A DNA stretch of 64,000 bases from Luteibacter sp. 9135 (GTDB lineage: Bacteria; Pseudomonadota; Gammaproteobacteria; Xanthomonadales; Rhodanobacteraceae), in NCBI RefSeq assembly GCF_000745005.1, contig NZ_JQNB01000001.1, forward strand, positions 2,721,501-2,785,500, given 5' to 3'. Shown in pieces: positions 27,901-42,823 of the stretch (position 1 is its first letter; each line of letters opens with the position of its first letter). The position numbers and the translations under genes are program-made. Below the pieces are notes generated by a model. The model saw only the letters and a program-made list of their open reading frames with translations. It did no database searches and was not told the DNA's origin.

Positions 27901-28195
27901 GCAATCGCATCTCGGCGTCCGCTTCCTGCCGTCCGGGAGCGACCAGGTGCTGTTCTTCGAAAAACGCTCGCAGAACGACCTCGTGCTGGTCGCCATCAGC
28001 CTGGACCCGCACAACGCCCAGTCCTCCGACCTCACGCTGCCGCTGGACGACTGGGGCCTTGCCCCGGATGCCGCGCTGGACGTGCACGACCTTCTTCATA
28101 ACCAGCCCATCGCGTGGCGCGGTGCCCAGCAGAACGTATGGCTCGGCCTCGGCCAGCCTTACGCCATATGGCATGTCCGTCTCCCGGGAGTCTGA
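24914..28195 (+). CDS. glgE: Maltose-1-phosphate maltosyltransferase GlgE with extra N-terminal pseudo-amylase domain
   Basis: GlgE transfers maltosyl units from alpha-maltose-1-phosphate to the non-reducing ends of alpha-1,4-glucan. The protein is 1093 residues; typical GlgE is about 660-700. The canonical enzyme starts near residue 430 (KLGSSVQKEWL), with nucleophile Asp825 (VRTFRVDNPHTKPFPFWEW) and acid/base Glu854 (LFLSEAFTRPKPMY); their spacing of 29 matches characterised GlgE. Residues 1-400 form another GH13-like barrel (RIYYLHPLLAGPL through GGWMMPMGFEFAQHD) that looks catalytically dead: at the nucleophile position Val171 replaces Asp (GVEGFRVVHPQ). The start at 24914 follows a CGAGG site. 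It is first of seven tightly packed alpha-glucan genes. Confidence 0.94.
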   Translation: MPASTRAPFRIYYLHPLLAGPLTAWNAWIEHAASLGFRQLLIAPPFDASDTGDVFVTRDFDRLNTSVSDEGEATDRLAQIAKACRNHRMELWLDLSLDEVSSDAPVRQAHPDWFRAVAAQHGTPDPRWTPAESDSVRWRFNDPDVAEAATQWWVDRMHRWTAAGVEGFRVVHPQRLRAERWKPLIEAVRGTHADAADAAFLAWTPGLAPEDLAALAGAGFDAVVSSANWWDFRAPWFADEAARLAAVAPALACVEEPFGPRFGEQMGEHNQLEHAHQRAIAFAATSPGGWMMPMGFEFAQHDRLDPRRGQPVTPASLAQGAILDVSDTVRAANAAVREEVPSAPFVAVGHGVASFLTVHGPDPRTAPGATLTLVNASLDRDAVVTASQGLVGAATHFAPWTSAEGRKVFDQGDSLVLAPGGVLTLAGQPAVPAKRKLGSSVQKEWLQAASRADRVMIENVQPVVDAGRFPAKRVVGQSVDVTADIFMDGHEVLAARLRYRAQDERAWREVVMQPVNNDIHTASFVPTRVGRYEFQVEAWHDRFASYHHEIEVKHAAGVPLGLELEEGRLMVEARAKDAAGPKAKALRNLAALLAKADDEQRLASLLDEATVALMMATDPRTRSSATETFTLEVDRREAGFASWYELFPRSMTDDKAKHGTFRNTIARLPAIRDMGFDVLYFPPIHPIGKAFRKGPNNTLTPGPDDPGSPYAIGSPDGGHTAVHPQLGTMDDFRALRDAAHEHGLELALDFAIQCSQDHPWLKEHPEWFDWRPDGSIKYAENPPKKYQDIVNVDFYADGAIPSLWQALCDAVLFWAAEGVRTFRVDNPHTKPFPFWEWMIGRVRAKYPDALFLSEAFTRPKPMYRLAKVGFSQSYTYFTWRHSKQEFIDYLTELTTTAPKDFFRPNFFVNTPDINPYFLQTSGRPGFLIRAALATTLSGLWGMYSGFEICEAAPLPGKEEYLDSEKFEVRVRDFDAPGNIVAEITQLNHIRRAHPALQSHLGVRFLPSGSDQVLFFEKRSQNDLVLVAISLDPHNAQSSDLTLPLDDWGLAPDAALDVHDLLHNQPIAWRGAQQNVWLGLGQPYAIWHVRLPGV

Positions 28196-28198
28196 TCC

Positions 28199-33699
<5,501 letters not shown>

Positions 33700-33710
33700 C
33701 GAGGAATCCG

Positions 33711-35819
33711 ATGCCTGCACTTCCCGAGCGCATGCAGTCCGGCACGCCGCACCCCCTGGGTGCCACGTGCGACGGCATGGGCACGAACTTCGCGGTGTTT
33801 TCCGCCCATGCGGAACGCATCGAACTCTGCCTTTTCGATCCCTCCGGCAAGCGCGAGATCGCCCGCTACGATCTGCCCGAGTGCACGGACGAGGTCTTCC
33901 ACGGGTACCTGCCACGCGTGCGTGGCGGCACCCTTTACGGCTTTCGCGCGCACGGCCCGTACGCGCCGGAAGAGGGGCACCGCTTCAATCCCAACAAGCT
34001 GCTGCTGGACCCCTATGCGCGCCTGCTGCACGGGCAGGTGCGCTGGTCCGATGCGCTGCACGGCTACCGGGTGGCGTCGCCGCGTGCGGACCTTTCATTC
34101 GACCGGCGTGACAGCGCCGCGGCCATGCCCAAGGCCGTGGTCGTCGATGAGCCGATGCACTGGACCCACAACAATCGTCCGCACACCCCGTGGAACGAGA
34201 CGATCATCTACGAGACCCACCTGAAGGGCATCACGCGGATGCTGCATCGCATCCGCCCGCACGAGCGGGGTACCTTCATCGCGCTGGCCGATCCCTACGT
34301 CATCGACTACCTGGTCAAGCTGGGCATCACCGCGGTGGAACTGCTGCCCGTGCATGCGTTCCTGCAGGATCGTCGTCTGGCCGAGATGAAGCTGCGCAAC
34401 TACTGGGGCTACAACACTCTGGCGTTCTTCGCACCGGAGCCCGCCTATCTCGCCGAGGGTGCCCTGAACGAAATTCGCGCCGCCGTGCAGGCGCTGCATG
34501 CCGCGGGCATCGAAGTCATCCTGGACGTGGTCTACAACCACACGTGCGAGGGCAGCGAGCTGGGCACCACCATGTCGTTCCGCGGGCTGGACAACAAGAG
34601 CTACTACCGCCTGATGCCGGACAACCCCCGTTACTGCATCAACGACACGGGCACCGGCAACACGGTGAACACGGCCCACCCGCGCGTGCTCCAGCTGGTG
34701 ATGGACTCCCTGCGTTACTGGGTACAGACCTTCCACGTGGACGGTTTCCGCTTCGATCTCGGCGTGAGCCTGGGCCGCGAGGAGCACGGTTTCGATCCGT
34801 GCTGCGGCCTGTTCGACGCGATGCGTCAGGACCCGGTGCTGGCCAACGTCAAGCTGATCTCCGAGCCCTGGGACATCGGTCCCGGCGGCTACCAACTGGG
34901 CAACCATCCGCCCGGCTTCGCGGAGTGGAACGGGCAGTTCCGCGACGATATCCGCCGGTTCTGGAAGGGCGATTCCAACATGCGCGGCGCGCTGGCCGGT
35001 CGTCTTCAGGCCTCTGGCGAACTGTTCGACCACCAGAAACGCAAGCCGTGGGCGTCGGTCAACTTCATCACCGCGCACGACGGGTTCACGCTGCAGGACC
35101 TGGTCAGCTACAACGACAAACATAACGACGCCAACGGTGAAGACAACCGGGACGGCGGCAACGACAACGAAAGCTTCAACCACGGCGTCGAGGGCCCAAC
35201 GGACGATCCGGCCATCCGTCTGCAGCGCGACCGGCAGAAGCGGGCCATGCTGGCCACACTGTTCTTCTCGCACGGCACGCCCATGTTGCTGGGTGGCGAC
35301 GAGTTCGGCCGCACCCAGCACGGCAATAACAACGCGTATTGCCAGGATACCGAGCTATCGTGGTACGACTGGAAACTGGCCACGTCCGATGGGGGGCGTG
35401 AGCTGACCGAGTTCGTCGCGCGGCTGGTCCGCCTGCGCGAGCAGCACCCCACGCTGCGCGCCGCGCACTTCCTCCGCGGCGACACCGAGGTGGCCCCCGG
35501 CATGCGCGAAGTCGCGTGGTTCGACGAGAGCGGCGCGGAGATGACCCTGGATACCTGGGGCTACACCGAGGGCCGCCTGCTTGCCTTGCGACGTGCCCAG
35601 GTGCATGCCGAAAAACGTGCCGACGTGACCCTGATCCTGGTCAACGCCACGCCGGAGACGCACCTCTTTCATTTGCCGCAGCCCGCCGCGAACTGGCGGC
35701 TGCGTTGCAACACTGCCGCGCCACTGGCGCCGGAGCTACCGTGGACCGAACCGACGATCGATGTGGAGGGCAGGAGCGTGGTGCTGCTGGCGGCAACGGT
35801 ACGGACGGAGCCGGCATGA
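33711..35819 (+). CDS. glgX: Glycogen debranching enzyme GlgX/TreX
   Basis: This GH13 isoamylase-type enzyme of 702 residues hydrolyses alpha-1,6 branches and supplies linear chains to TreY and MalQ. An N-terminal CBM48 (HPLGATCDGMGTNFAVFSAHA) precedes the barrel. The nucleophile is Asp349 in VDGFRFDLGVSLGRE and the acid/base Glu385 in VKLISEPWDIGPGGYQ; FITAHDGFTLQDLVSY and LGGDEFGRTQHGNNNAYCQD are typical of GlgX. A GAGGAA site precedes the start, 11 bases after glgB. Its stop overlaps the treZ ATG. Next to treY and treZ, the archaeal-style name TreX is equally apt. Confidence 0.95.
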   Translation: MPALPERMQSGTPHPLGATCDGMGTNFAVFSAHAERIELCLFDPSGKREIARYDLPECTDEVFHGYLPRVRGGTLYGFRAHGPYAPEEGHRFNPNKLLLDPYARLLHGQVRWSDALHGYRVASPRADLSFDRRDSAAAMPKAVVVDEPMHWTHNNRPHTPWNETIIYETHLKGITRMLHRIRPHERGTFIALADPYVIDYLVKLGITAVELLPVHAFLQDRRLAEMKLRNYWGYNTLAFFAPEPAYLAEGALNEIRAAVQALHAAGIEVILDVVYNHTCEGSELGTTMSFRGLDNKSYYRLMPDNPRYCINDTGTGNTVNTAHPRVLQLVMDSLRYWVQTFHVDGFRFDLGVSLGREEHGFDPCCGLFDAMRQDPVLANVKLISEPWDIGPGGYQLGNHPPGFAEWNGQFRDDIRRFWKGDSNMRGALAGRLQASGELFDHQKRKPWASVNFITAHDGFTLQDLVSYNDKHNDANGEDNRDGGNDNESFNHGVEGPTDDPAIRLQRDRQKRAMLATLFFSHGTPMLLGGDEFGRTQHGNNNAYCQDTELSWYDWKLATSDGGRELTEFVARLVRLREQHPTLRAAHFLRGDTEVAPGMREVAWFDESGAEMTLDTWGYTEGRLLALRRAQVHAEKRADVTLILVNATPETHLFHLPQPAANWRLRCNTAAPLAPELPWTEPTIDVEGRSVVLLAATVRTEPA

Positions 35820-37567
35820 CCCGCGACTACGTGCACACCATGCCGTACGGTGCGCAACTCACCGGGGAGGGCACCGCACGCTTCCGGCTCTGGGCACCCG
35901 ACGCCGAGGAGGTTTCGATCGAATGCGATACGGGACAGGCCTCGACGATGCGCGCCCTGGACGACGGCTGGTTCGAGTGCATCTGTCCCGCGGAAGCGGG
36001 CACCGGATACCGGTTCCGCCTGGCCGACGGCACGGTCGTCCCGGACCCGGCATCTCGCCGCCAGCGAGGCGGTGATGTGCACGGCTACAGCGTGGTGGTC
36101 GACCCGCGCGCGTTCTCATGGCGGCATACCGTCTGGCAGGGCCGGCCGTGGCACGAAACCATCCTCTACGAACTGCATGTCGGCGCCCTGGGCGGGTTTC
36201 ATGGCGTGGAGATGATGCTGCCGCACCTGGTCTCGCTGGGCATCACCGCGATCGAACTCATGCCGATCGGCGAGTTCCCCGGCGAGCGCAACTGGGGCTA
36301 TGACGGCGTGCTGCCGTATGCGCCCGCCGATGCCTACGGCTCGCCCGATGACCTTAAGTCTTTGATCGACACGGCCCACGGGCTGGGCCTCATGGTCTTC
36401 CTCGACGTGGTCTACAACCACTTCGGTCCGGACGGCAATTACCTCGGCGCCTATGCATCGCCGTTCTTCGACGCGTCGGTGCATACGCCATGGGGTGCCG
36501 CCATCGGGGTCGCCACGCCTCAGGTGGGTGACTTCTTCGTACACAACGCCCTGTACTGGATCGAGGAATTCCGCTTCGACGGCCTGCGCTTCGATGCCGT
36601 GCACGCCATCGGTAACCCGGGCTGGCTCGCCTCGCTGGCCGCGCGTGTGCATGCGGCCGTCGGGCCGGAGCGGCACGTGCACCTGGTGCTGGAGAACGAA
36701 GCCAACCAGGCCAGTCTGCTCGGGCGGGATCGTTTCGATGCGCAGTGGAACGACGATTTCCACAACGCCCTGCACGCGCTGCTCACCGGCGAGGACGAGG
36801 GCTACTACCAGCATTACCATCCGGCGTTGCCGAAGCTGTTGCGCAGCCTGCAGGAGGGCTTCGTCTTCCAGGGCGAGGACATGGGTGGCAAGCGCCGGGG
36901 TGAGTCAAGCGCGCACCTGCCTGCCAGCCGTTTCGTCAACTTCCTGCAGAACCACGACCAGGTGGGCAATCGTGCTTTCGGCGATCGCCTGACCACGCTG
37001 GTGCACGCGGAAACGATGGACGCGGCGCTGGCGCTGTTGCTGTTGGCGCCCTTCGTACCGATGCTGTTCATGGGCGAGGAATGGGCCAGCCGTACGCCAT
37101 TCCTGTTCTTCACCGATTTTCAGGATGAAGACCTCCGCAAGGCCGTGCGCGAAGGCCGGCGCCGGGAATTCGAGGCATTTACCGGTTTTGGCGGTGAGGA
37201 AATTCCCGATCCCAACGCCTACGACACGTTTACCGCGTCCATTCCCGTTCGCGAGGAAGGCGCTGGCGAAGCGCGGCGCCACCTGCTGAAGGAACTGATC
37301 GCGCAGCGGAACAAGCACGTGGCGCCGCATATCGGCGAAGCCACCGCCAGCGGTGCGGAGGCCCTGGGCGATCGAGCCTTCCGTGCCGCATGGAAACTGG
37401 GTACTGCTACGCTGACCCTGTACGTCAACCTCGGCGACACCGACATCACGATCCAGCAGCCACCATCGCCGTCCGCGGCCTGGCTGCACGGCGATGCCGC
37501 GGACGTCGCTTCCGTTTCGCGCGGGTCCGTTCCGGCCCGTCGCACTGTAGCCTGCCTGGAGTCCTGA
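35816..37567 (+). CDS. treZ: Malto-oligosyltrehalose trehalohydrolase
   Basis: TreZ releases trehalose from the maltooligosyltrehalose made by TreY. This GH13 protein has 583 residues: an N-terminal beta-sandwich (YGAQLTGEGTARFRLWAPDAEEV), then the barrel with WHETILYELHVGA, nucleophile Asp260 in FDGLRFDAVHAIG, acid/base Glu293 in HLVLENEANQA, and FLQNHDQVGNRAFGDRL. The ATG at 35816 overlaps the glgX stop by 4 bases (ATGA) and is the only start giving the family N-terminus. malQ starts 3 bases after its stop. With treY three genes into the same run, this completes the TreYZ trehalose route. Confidence 0.96.
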   Translation: MTRDYVHTMPYGAQLTGEGTARFRLWAPDAEEVSIECDTGQASTMRALDDGWFECICPAEAGTGYRFRLADGTVVPDPASRRQRGGDVHGYSVVVDPRAFSWRHTVWQGRPWHETILYELHVGALGGFHGVEMMLPHLVSLGITAIELMPIGEFPGERNWGYDGVLPYAPADAYGSPDDLKSLIDTAHGLGLMVFLDVVYNHFGPDGNYLGAYASPFFDASVHTPWGAAIGVATPQVGDFFVHNALYWIEEFRFDGLRFDAVHAIGNPGWLASLAARVHAAVGPERHVHLVLENEANQASLLGRDRFDAQWNDDFHNALHALLTGEDEGYYQHYHPALPKLLRSLQEGFVFQGEDMGGKRRGESSAHLPASRFVNFLQNHDQVGNRAFGDRLTTLVHAETMDAALALLLLAPFVPMLFMGEEWASRTPFLFFTDFQDEDLRKAVREGRRREFEAFTGFGGEEIPDPNAYDTFTASIPVREEGAGEARRHLLKELIAQRNKHVAPHIGEATASGAEALGDRAFRAAWKLGTATLTLYVNLGDTDITIQQPPSPSAAWLHGDAADVASVSRGSVPARRTVACLES

Positions 37568-37570
37568 TCC

Positions 37571-39649
37571 GTGAACGTCCCCCTCGACGATCGTCTTGCG
37601 CTGCTCGCCGGACAGGCCGGTATCGATGTCGACTGGCGCGATGCGCTGGGCCGGCCGCAGACGACGCCCGATGCCACCCTTCGCGCGGTGCTCCGCGCCG
37701 TGGGTTTGCCTGCCGACAACGGCGACGATGTCGAAGCCAGCCTGCGCCTGCTCGAGCTGGAGCGCACGGGGCGCCGACCGCCGCGCATGATTACCGCTGA
37801 CGCGGGCGAGCGGGTCGCTATTCCCCCGCTGCCACGCGGACGCGTGTGGAAGGTGCTGGACAGCGAAGGTGGCCGCGTGGCTGAAGGCGAATTGGCCTCG
37901 GGCGTCGGCGACATCGCCGCGCCGTCCATCCCGGGGTACTACACCCTGATGCTGGACGAGGACGAGATCACCCTTGCCGTCGCACCGCCACGAGGCTTCG
38001 GCGTCGGCGATATCGCCGGTGCCCGCCGGCCGTGGGGCATGGCCGTGCAGATGGCCGCCCTGCGTCGTCCCGGCGACGGTGGCATCGGCGACTTCAGCGC
38101 ACTCGAGCTCTGTGCGAAAGCCGCCGCGGAGAAGGGCGCCGACGCCCTGGCGATCAGCCCTCTGCACGCGCTGTTTGCCGCGGCGCCGGAACGTTACAGT
38201 CCTTACGCGCCGTCCAGCCGTCTGTTTCTCAACGGGCTGTATGTCGATCCCGTGCGCACCAGCGGCGAGCAGACGGTACGTGCCGTAATCGATACGCACA
38301 ACCTGCGCCAGGAACTGGCCGAGCTGGAATGGCTCGAGTTGATCGACTGGCCACGCGCCGCCCGCGCGCGGATGACCGTCTTGCGTTCGTTGTTCGAATG
38401 GGCGTCCGTCGACCTGGCGCACTCCGAACGCTTCATGGCGTTCCGGCGCGAGCAGGGCGAGCCGCTGGAACGCCATGCGCGCTTCGAGGCGCTGCATGGC
38501 CATTTCACCGCGCACGGCCGCCCGGGCGGTTGGCAGGGCTGGCCGACGGAGTACCACGACCCCGCATCGCGCGAGGTTACCTCGTTCGTCAACGAGCACG
38601 CCCGTGAGGTGGCCTTCCACGCGTGGTTGCAGTGGCTGGCCGCGCAGGGGCTGGAAGGGGCACAGAAAGCCGCCCGGGATGCGGGCATGGCCATCGGCCT
38701 CGTCGCCGACCTGGCGGTGGGTGCGGACTCCGGTGGCAGCCATGCCTGGGCCCATCAGACCGAAATGCTTTCCGGCCTGTCCGTCGGTGCACCGCCGGAC
38801 GCCCTGAACCGCCTGGGCCAGGATTGGGGCCTCACCACCTTCTCGCCCCGCGGCCTGCGTGAGACAGGGTTCCGCGGCTTCATCGGCATGCTGCGCGCCG
38901 CGCTGGCGCATGCCGGCGGCGTGCGTATCGACCACGTGCTCGGGTTGAAGCGCTTGTGGCTGGTGCCGCACGGGGCCGGTGCCACCGAAGGCGCCTACCT
39001 GCGTTACCCGCTGGCCGACATGCTGCGGCTGATCGCGCTCGAGTCGCACCTGCATCGCGCCATCGTGATCGGTGAGGATCTCGGCACCGTGCCGGCCGAC
39101 TTTCGTCATGCGATTGCCGACAAGGGCGTGCTGGGCATCCGCGTGCTGTGGTTCGAACGCGCCGAGGACGGCGGTTTCGTCTCGCCGCGCGAATGGTCCG
39201 ATAACGCCATGGCCACCACCAGTACGCACGACATCCCGACCGTCGCGGGATGGTGGAGCGGGCGCGACGTGGCGTGGCGCAAGCTCACCGGCCTGGACGA
39301 TCCCGCCGTGGACGAGGAGGCCCAGCGCGCGGGAGAGCGCACTGCGCTCTGGCGTGCGATGTGCGCTTCCGGTTCGGCCTGGAACGAGGACGCTCCGCCC
39401 GGAGTCGACGACATCTCGCCGGTGGTCGTGGCTGCCGCGCGCCACGTCTCGCAGGCGCCCGCGCCGCTGGCGATCTTCCCCGTGGAGGATGTGCTCGGCC
39501 TGCACGAACAACCCAACCTCCCGGGCCCCACCGACGCCATTCATCCGAACTGGCGGCGGCGCATGCCTGATTCGTCGGCACGACTTTTCGACGGCCCCAT
39601 TGCCCATGCCGTCTGCGCGGCGATCGACCAGACCCGGAACCGTACATGA
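37571..39649 (+). CDS. malQ: 4-alpha-glucanotransferase (amylomaltase)
   Basis: This GH77 disproportionating enzyme of 692 residues moves maltosyl and longer glucan units between chains. After an N-terminal extension like that of proteobacterial MalQ, the barrel shows WGMAVQMAALRRPGDGGIGDF, LYVDPVRTSG, nucleophile Asp454 in GVRIDHVLGLKRLW, acid/base Glu502 in VIGEDLGTVPADF, and TTSTHDIPTVAGWW. The GTG start at 37571 follows the treZ stop by 3 bases. The stop overlaps the treY ATG by 4 bases. In this operon it would recycle short maltodextrins released by GlgX and TreYZ back to chains usable by GlgE or TreY. Confidence 0.95.
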   Translation: MNVPLDDRLALLAGQAGIDVDWRDALGRPQTTPDATLRAVLRAVGLPADNGDDVEASLRLLELERTGRRPPRMITADAGERVAIPPLPRGRVWKVLDSEGGRVAEGELASGVGDIAAPSIPGYYTLMLDEDEITLAVAPPRGFGVGDIAGARRPWGMAVQMAALRRPGDGGIGDFSALELCAKAAAEKGADALAISPLHALFAAAPERYSPYAPSSRLFLNGLYVDPVRTSGEQTVRAVIDTHNLRQELAELEWLELIDWPRAARARMTVLRSLFEWASVDLAHSERFMAFRREQGEPLERHARFEALHGHFTAHGRPGGWQGWPTEYHDPASREVTSFVNEHAREVAFHAWLQWLAAQGLEGAQKAARDAGMAIGLVADLAVGADSGGSHAWAHQTEMLSGLSVGAPPDALNRLGQDWGLTTFSPRGLRETGFRGFIGMLRAALAHAGGVRIDHVLGLKRLWLVPHGAGATEGAYLRYPLADMLRLIALESHLHRAIVIGEDLGTVPADFRHAIADKGVLGIRVLWFERAEDGGFVSPREWSDNAMATTSTHDIPTVAGWWSGRDVAWRKLTGLDDPAVDEEAQRAGERTALWRAMCASGSAWNEDAPPGVDDISPVVVAAARHVSQAPAPLAIFPVEDVLGLHEQPNLPGPTDAIHPNWRRRMPDSSARLFDGPIAHAVCAAIDQTRNRT

Positions 39650-42255
39650 CCCCACCACGCGCCCTGGCTCGCCTGCAGTTCCATGCCGGCTTCACGCTCG
39701 ACGACGCCGTGCCGGTCGTCCCTTATTACGCCAGCCTCGGTGCGAGCCATCTCTATGCCTCGCCCATCCTGCGCGCCCGTGCCGGCTCGACACACGGCTA
39801 TGACGTGGTCGACTGCCACGAGGTCAATCCAGAAATCGGTGGCGAAGATGCATTGCGCCGTCTCATCGCTGCATTGCGTGAACACGGCATGGGTCTGGTT
39901 GTCGACATCGTGCCTAATCACATGGGTGTCGGCAGTGAGAACGTCTGGTGGATGGACGTGCTGCGGCACGGCCGGGAAAGCCGTTACGCGGGTTACTTCG
40001 ATATCGAGTGGACCACGCCCGATCCGTTGCTACGCGGACGCCTGCTATTGCCGATGCTGGGCGCCGGATATGACGAAACGCTGCGCGCGGGCCACCTTCG
40101 CCTGGTCCGCCGCGGCGAGACCTGGATGCTCGGCGTGTACGATGATCGCCTGCCGCTGTCGCCGGCATCGGTCGCCGGCCTGGGCGACGACGCGGCCGCC
40201 GCGCACGATCCCTCGACGGACGAGGGCCGGCAGCGGCTGCACGCGCTGATCGAAAAACAGCACTATCGCCTGGCCTTCTGGAAGCTGGCCAGCGATATGG
40301 TCAACTACCGACGGTTCTTCGACGTCAACGAACTGGTCGGCTTGCGCATCGAGCGCACGGCAGTGTTCGAGGACACGCACAAGACCATCTTCCGCCTATA
40401 CGCCGAAGGCCTGATCGACGGCGTGCGCTGCGACCACGTCGACGGTCTGGCTGATCCGCGTCGCTATTGCCGTCAGTTGCGTCACCGCCTGGACAAGCTG
40501 CGTCCGCAGCGCCCGGCGTCGGCACCGCAAGGCGGCGCGTACATCGTGGTCGAGAAGATCCTGGCCGAGGACGAAGGCCTGCGCCTCGACTGGCGCACCG
40601 ACGGCACCACCGGCTACGAGTTCATGGACCAGGTCTCGGCGGTGCTGCACTGCCAGCGTGGCGAGGCTCCGTTGACCGAGTTGTGGCGCAAGCTGACCGG
40701 TGAGTCGGCGGATTTCGGGACGCAGTCGGTGCGGGCACGCCGGCAGATACTGGTCGACAGTTTCGAATCCGAACTGGACCGTACCGCGCGCGCCCTGTTC
40801 GCCGCGGCGCGTGCCGATGTCGCCACGCGCGACGTGTCGCTGGCCGCGGTGCGCCGCGTCCTCGTCGAACTGCTGGTCCATTTTCCCGTGTACCGCACCT
40901 ATGCCGGCGGCATGGGCCGGGACGAGATCGACGAAGCCTTCTTCTCCCGCGCCGTCGAAGGTGCGTCGCGCACGCTGCGCACGGAGGACGGCGACCTGCT
41001 GACCCTGGTGTCGTCGTGGCTGGGCGGCGAGGCGCCGCGTTCGCTGCCCCCGGGCCCCGTGCGCCGGGCACGCGAGCGCGCGATAGCGGTGTTCCAGCAG
41101 GCCACGTCGCCCGTGGCTGCCAAGGCCGTGGAGGACACGGCGGGGTATCGGTACGGCCGACTGCTCTCACGTAACGAAGTGGGGGTCGATGCCGGTCGCC
41201 TGGCCATGTCGGTGGACGATTTCCATGCCCGCTGCGTAGAAAGGATCCAGACCCTGCCGCACAACCTGCTGGCCACGGCGACCCACGACCACAAGCGCGG
41301 CGAAGACCTGCGCGCCCGCCTGGCCGTGCTGTCCGAGGTGGCCGAGCGCTGGGTGGTCACGGCGGAGCGCTGGCGTGTCCGCCATGCGGATTTCCGCCAG
41401 CGCGCCGAGGGCCGCATGGCACCGGCCGCCGGCGACGAACTGATGCTCTACCAGATGCTGGTGGGGGCGTGGCCACTGAACCTCGCCCCTGACGATACCG
41501 AGGGCGTCGAGCGCTTCGCCTCGCGTATCGCGGCATGGCAGCGCAAGGCCCTGCGCGAAGCCAAGCGCTGGTCGCGCTGGACCTCGCCCAACGAGCCTTA
41601 CGAAGACGCCTGCGAGGATTTCCTGCGCACCATACTGTCCAGCGAGGTGGCGGCGGAGTTCGCCGCGTTCGCGAATTACATCGCCACGCCGGGTGCGGCC
41701 AACGGCCTGGCGCAGACGGTGCTGCGCATCACCACGCCCGGCGTGCCCGATCTTTACCAGGGCAGCGACTACTGGGATTTCAGCCTCGTGGATCCGGACA
41801 ATCGCCGCCCCGTGGATTTCCCGGCGCGCGCAGCTTCGCTGGCGCAGGCCGAATCGCCCCGCGAGGCGATCGGACACTGGCGCGACGGCGCGGTCAAGCA
41901 GTCGGTCATCGCCCGTCTGCTGGACACGCGCCGCGAGTACCCCGACCTGTTCGCCCGCGGCGACTACCGCCCGCTGACTGCCGAGGGTTCGGCCAGCGAG
42001 CACGTGATCGGCTTTACGCGCGAGTACCGGGGACAGCGGCTGTTCGTGGCCGTGGCACGGCACACGGCGGAGTGGGTCGCTGGCCAGGACACGCCAGCCA
42101 TTGCCGACGATTGCTGGGCGGGTACGTCGGTGGCTTTGCCTGAGAGGCGCTGGGTGAGCGTTTTCTCAGGTGCGGACCTGGCGGGTGGTCGTGTTGGCCT
42201 TGAGCGAGTTTTTGAAGGCTTGCCGGTGGCTGTTTGGCGCGAGGTCGAGGGCTAG
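39646..42255 (+). CDS. treY: Malto-oligosyltrehalose synthase
   Basis: TreY isomerises the reducing-end alpha-1,4 bond of maltodextrins to an alpha,alpha-1,1 bond, giving maltooligosyltrehalose for TreZ. This GH13 enzyme has 869 residues: RLQFHAGFTLDDAVPVVPYY, SHLYASPILRARAGSTHGYDV, VVDIVPNHMGV, nucleophile Asp263 in DGVRCDHVDGLADP, acid/base Glu303 in YIVVEKILAEDE, and TATHDHKRGEDLRARLAVLSE. It overlaps malQ by 4 bases (ATGA) and is last of the seven-gene operon. No intrinsic terminator was found before the repeat region that follows. Confidence 0.96.
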   Translation: MTPPRALARLQFHAGFTLDDAVPVVPYYASLGASHLYASPILRARAGSTHGYDVVDCHEVNPEIGGEDALRRLIAALREHGMGLVVDIVPNHMGVGSENVWWMDVLRHGRESRYAGYFDIEWTTPDPLLRGRLLLPMLGAGYDETLRAGHLRLVRRGETWMLGVYDDRLPLSPASVAGLGDDAAAAHDPSTDEGRQRLHALIEKQHYRLAFWKLASDMVNYRRFFDVNELVGLRIERTAVFEDTHKTIFRLYAEGLIDGVRCDHVDGLADPRRYCRQLRHRLDKLRPQRPASAPQGGAYIVVEKILAEDEGLRLDWRTDGTTGYEFMDQVSAVLHCQRGEAPLTELWRKLTGESADFGTQSVRARRQILVDSFESELDRTARALFAAARADVATRDVSLAAVRRVLVELLVHFPVYRTYAGGMGRDEIDEAFFSRAVEGASRTLRTEDGDLLTLVSSWLGGEAPRSLPPGPVRRARERAIAVFQQATSPVAAKAVEDTAGYRYGRLLSRNEVGVDAGRLAMSVDDFHARCVERIQTLPHNLLATATHDHKRGEDLRARLAVLSEVAERWVVTAERWRVRHADFRQRAEGRMAPAAGDELMLYQMLVGAWPLNLAPDDTEGVERFASRIAAWQRKALREAKRWSRWTSPNEPYEDACEDFLRTILSSEVAAEFAAFANYIATPGAANGLAQTVLRITTPGVPDLYQGSDYWDFSLVDPDNRRPVDFPARAASLAQAESPREAIGHWRDGAVKQSVIARLLDTRREYPDLFARGDYRPLTAEGSASEHVIGFTREYRGQRLFVAVARHTAEWVAGQDTPAIADDCWAGTSVALPERRWVSVFSGADLAGGRVGLERVFEGLPVAVWREVEG

Positions 42256-42284
42256 GTTGAGAGGGCCTCCCGGAAGCCCGGGGC

Positions 42285-42586
42285 GGGCTCGCCTTCGGCA
42301 TCGCGTTTGGCCTTGGAGCCTTGGAGCTTTGGCGTTTTGGGGGCAAGAGCCGGCGGGTAGCCCCCTCGGGGCCACGCCTACGGCGACCCGCTAAGGAAGG
42401 GCCGCTGGCGCGGCCGTTTATCTATGGCCCTACGGGCCCGGGTCGGGCTTCGCACGGGGATTTTCGATTCGCCATCCATGGCTCAGCGAAAATGGCCGGC
42501 CGTCCTGGCCGGCCCCCTTCGGGCCTTATCCGTTCGAATCCCTCGCCTGCGGCTACCGGCCCCGAGGGGGCTACCCGCCAGCTCTT
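42285..42586 (+). repeat. Long inverted-repeat element, copy A
   Basis: A core of 242 bases (42345-42586) has imperfect terminal inverted repeats: the left end starts AAGAGCCGGCGGGTAGCCCC and the right end is its near-complement ending CTACCCGCCAGCTCTT. A further 60 bases on the left (from GGGCTCGCCTT) also match copy B. No convincing ORF is present. It lies just after treY. A second, oppositely oriented copy lies 1.5 kb away, split by an IS. Confidence 0.8.
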
Positions 42587-42661
42587 CCCAAGACTGAGGC
42601 AGGTTGTTACGCGAGCGACCGCAGACGTGCAGGGTGTGGCGTCGCCGCTTTGTTGGCTTTT

Positions 42662-42683
42662 CGCCCACATCGTGGGCTCCTAC
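42662..42683 (-). repeat. REP palindrome R5
   Basis: On the minus strand this is GTAGGAGCCCACGATGTGGG plus CG. It is divergently paired with R6, 53 bases further on. Confidence 0.75.
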
Positions 42684-42736
42684 CCCAGGGGTAGGGCAGG
42701 CCAGAGACTATCCAACGCGTGATCTGCCGGCTGGGG

Positions 42737-42759
42737 GTAGGAGCGCACGCACGTGCGCG
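42737..42759 (+). repeat. REP palindrome R6, immediately followed by IS insertion
   Basis: GTAGGAGCGCACGCACGTGC plus GCG. The conserved tail GAACCCTCGACGTACC and GGCGACCGATGCC runs to about 42790, two bases before the first IS begins. Confidence 0.75.
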
Positions 42760-42823
42760 AACCCTCGACGTACCTAAGGCGACCGATGCCATTGAGCTTG
42801 CCCCGGTTTAATGGACACTCAAG

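Noticed and set aside
36905..39658. Minus-strand open frame of 917 codons
   Set aside because: It is antisense to treZ and malQ, both of which have intact catalytic motifs; a GC-skew artefact.
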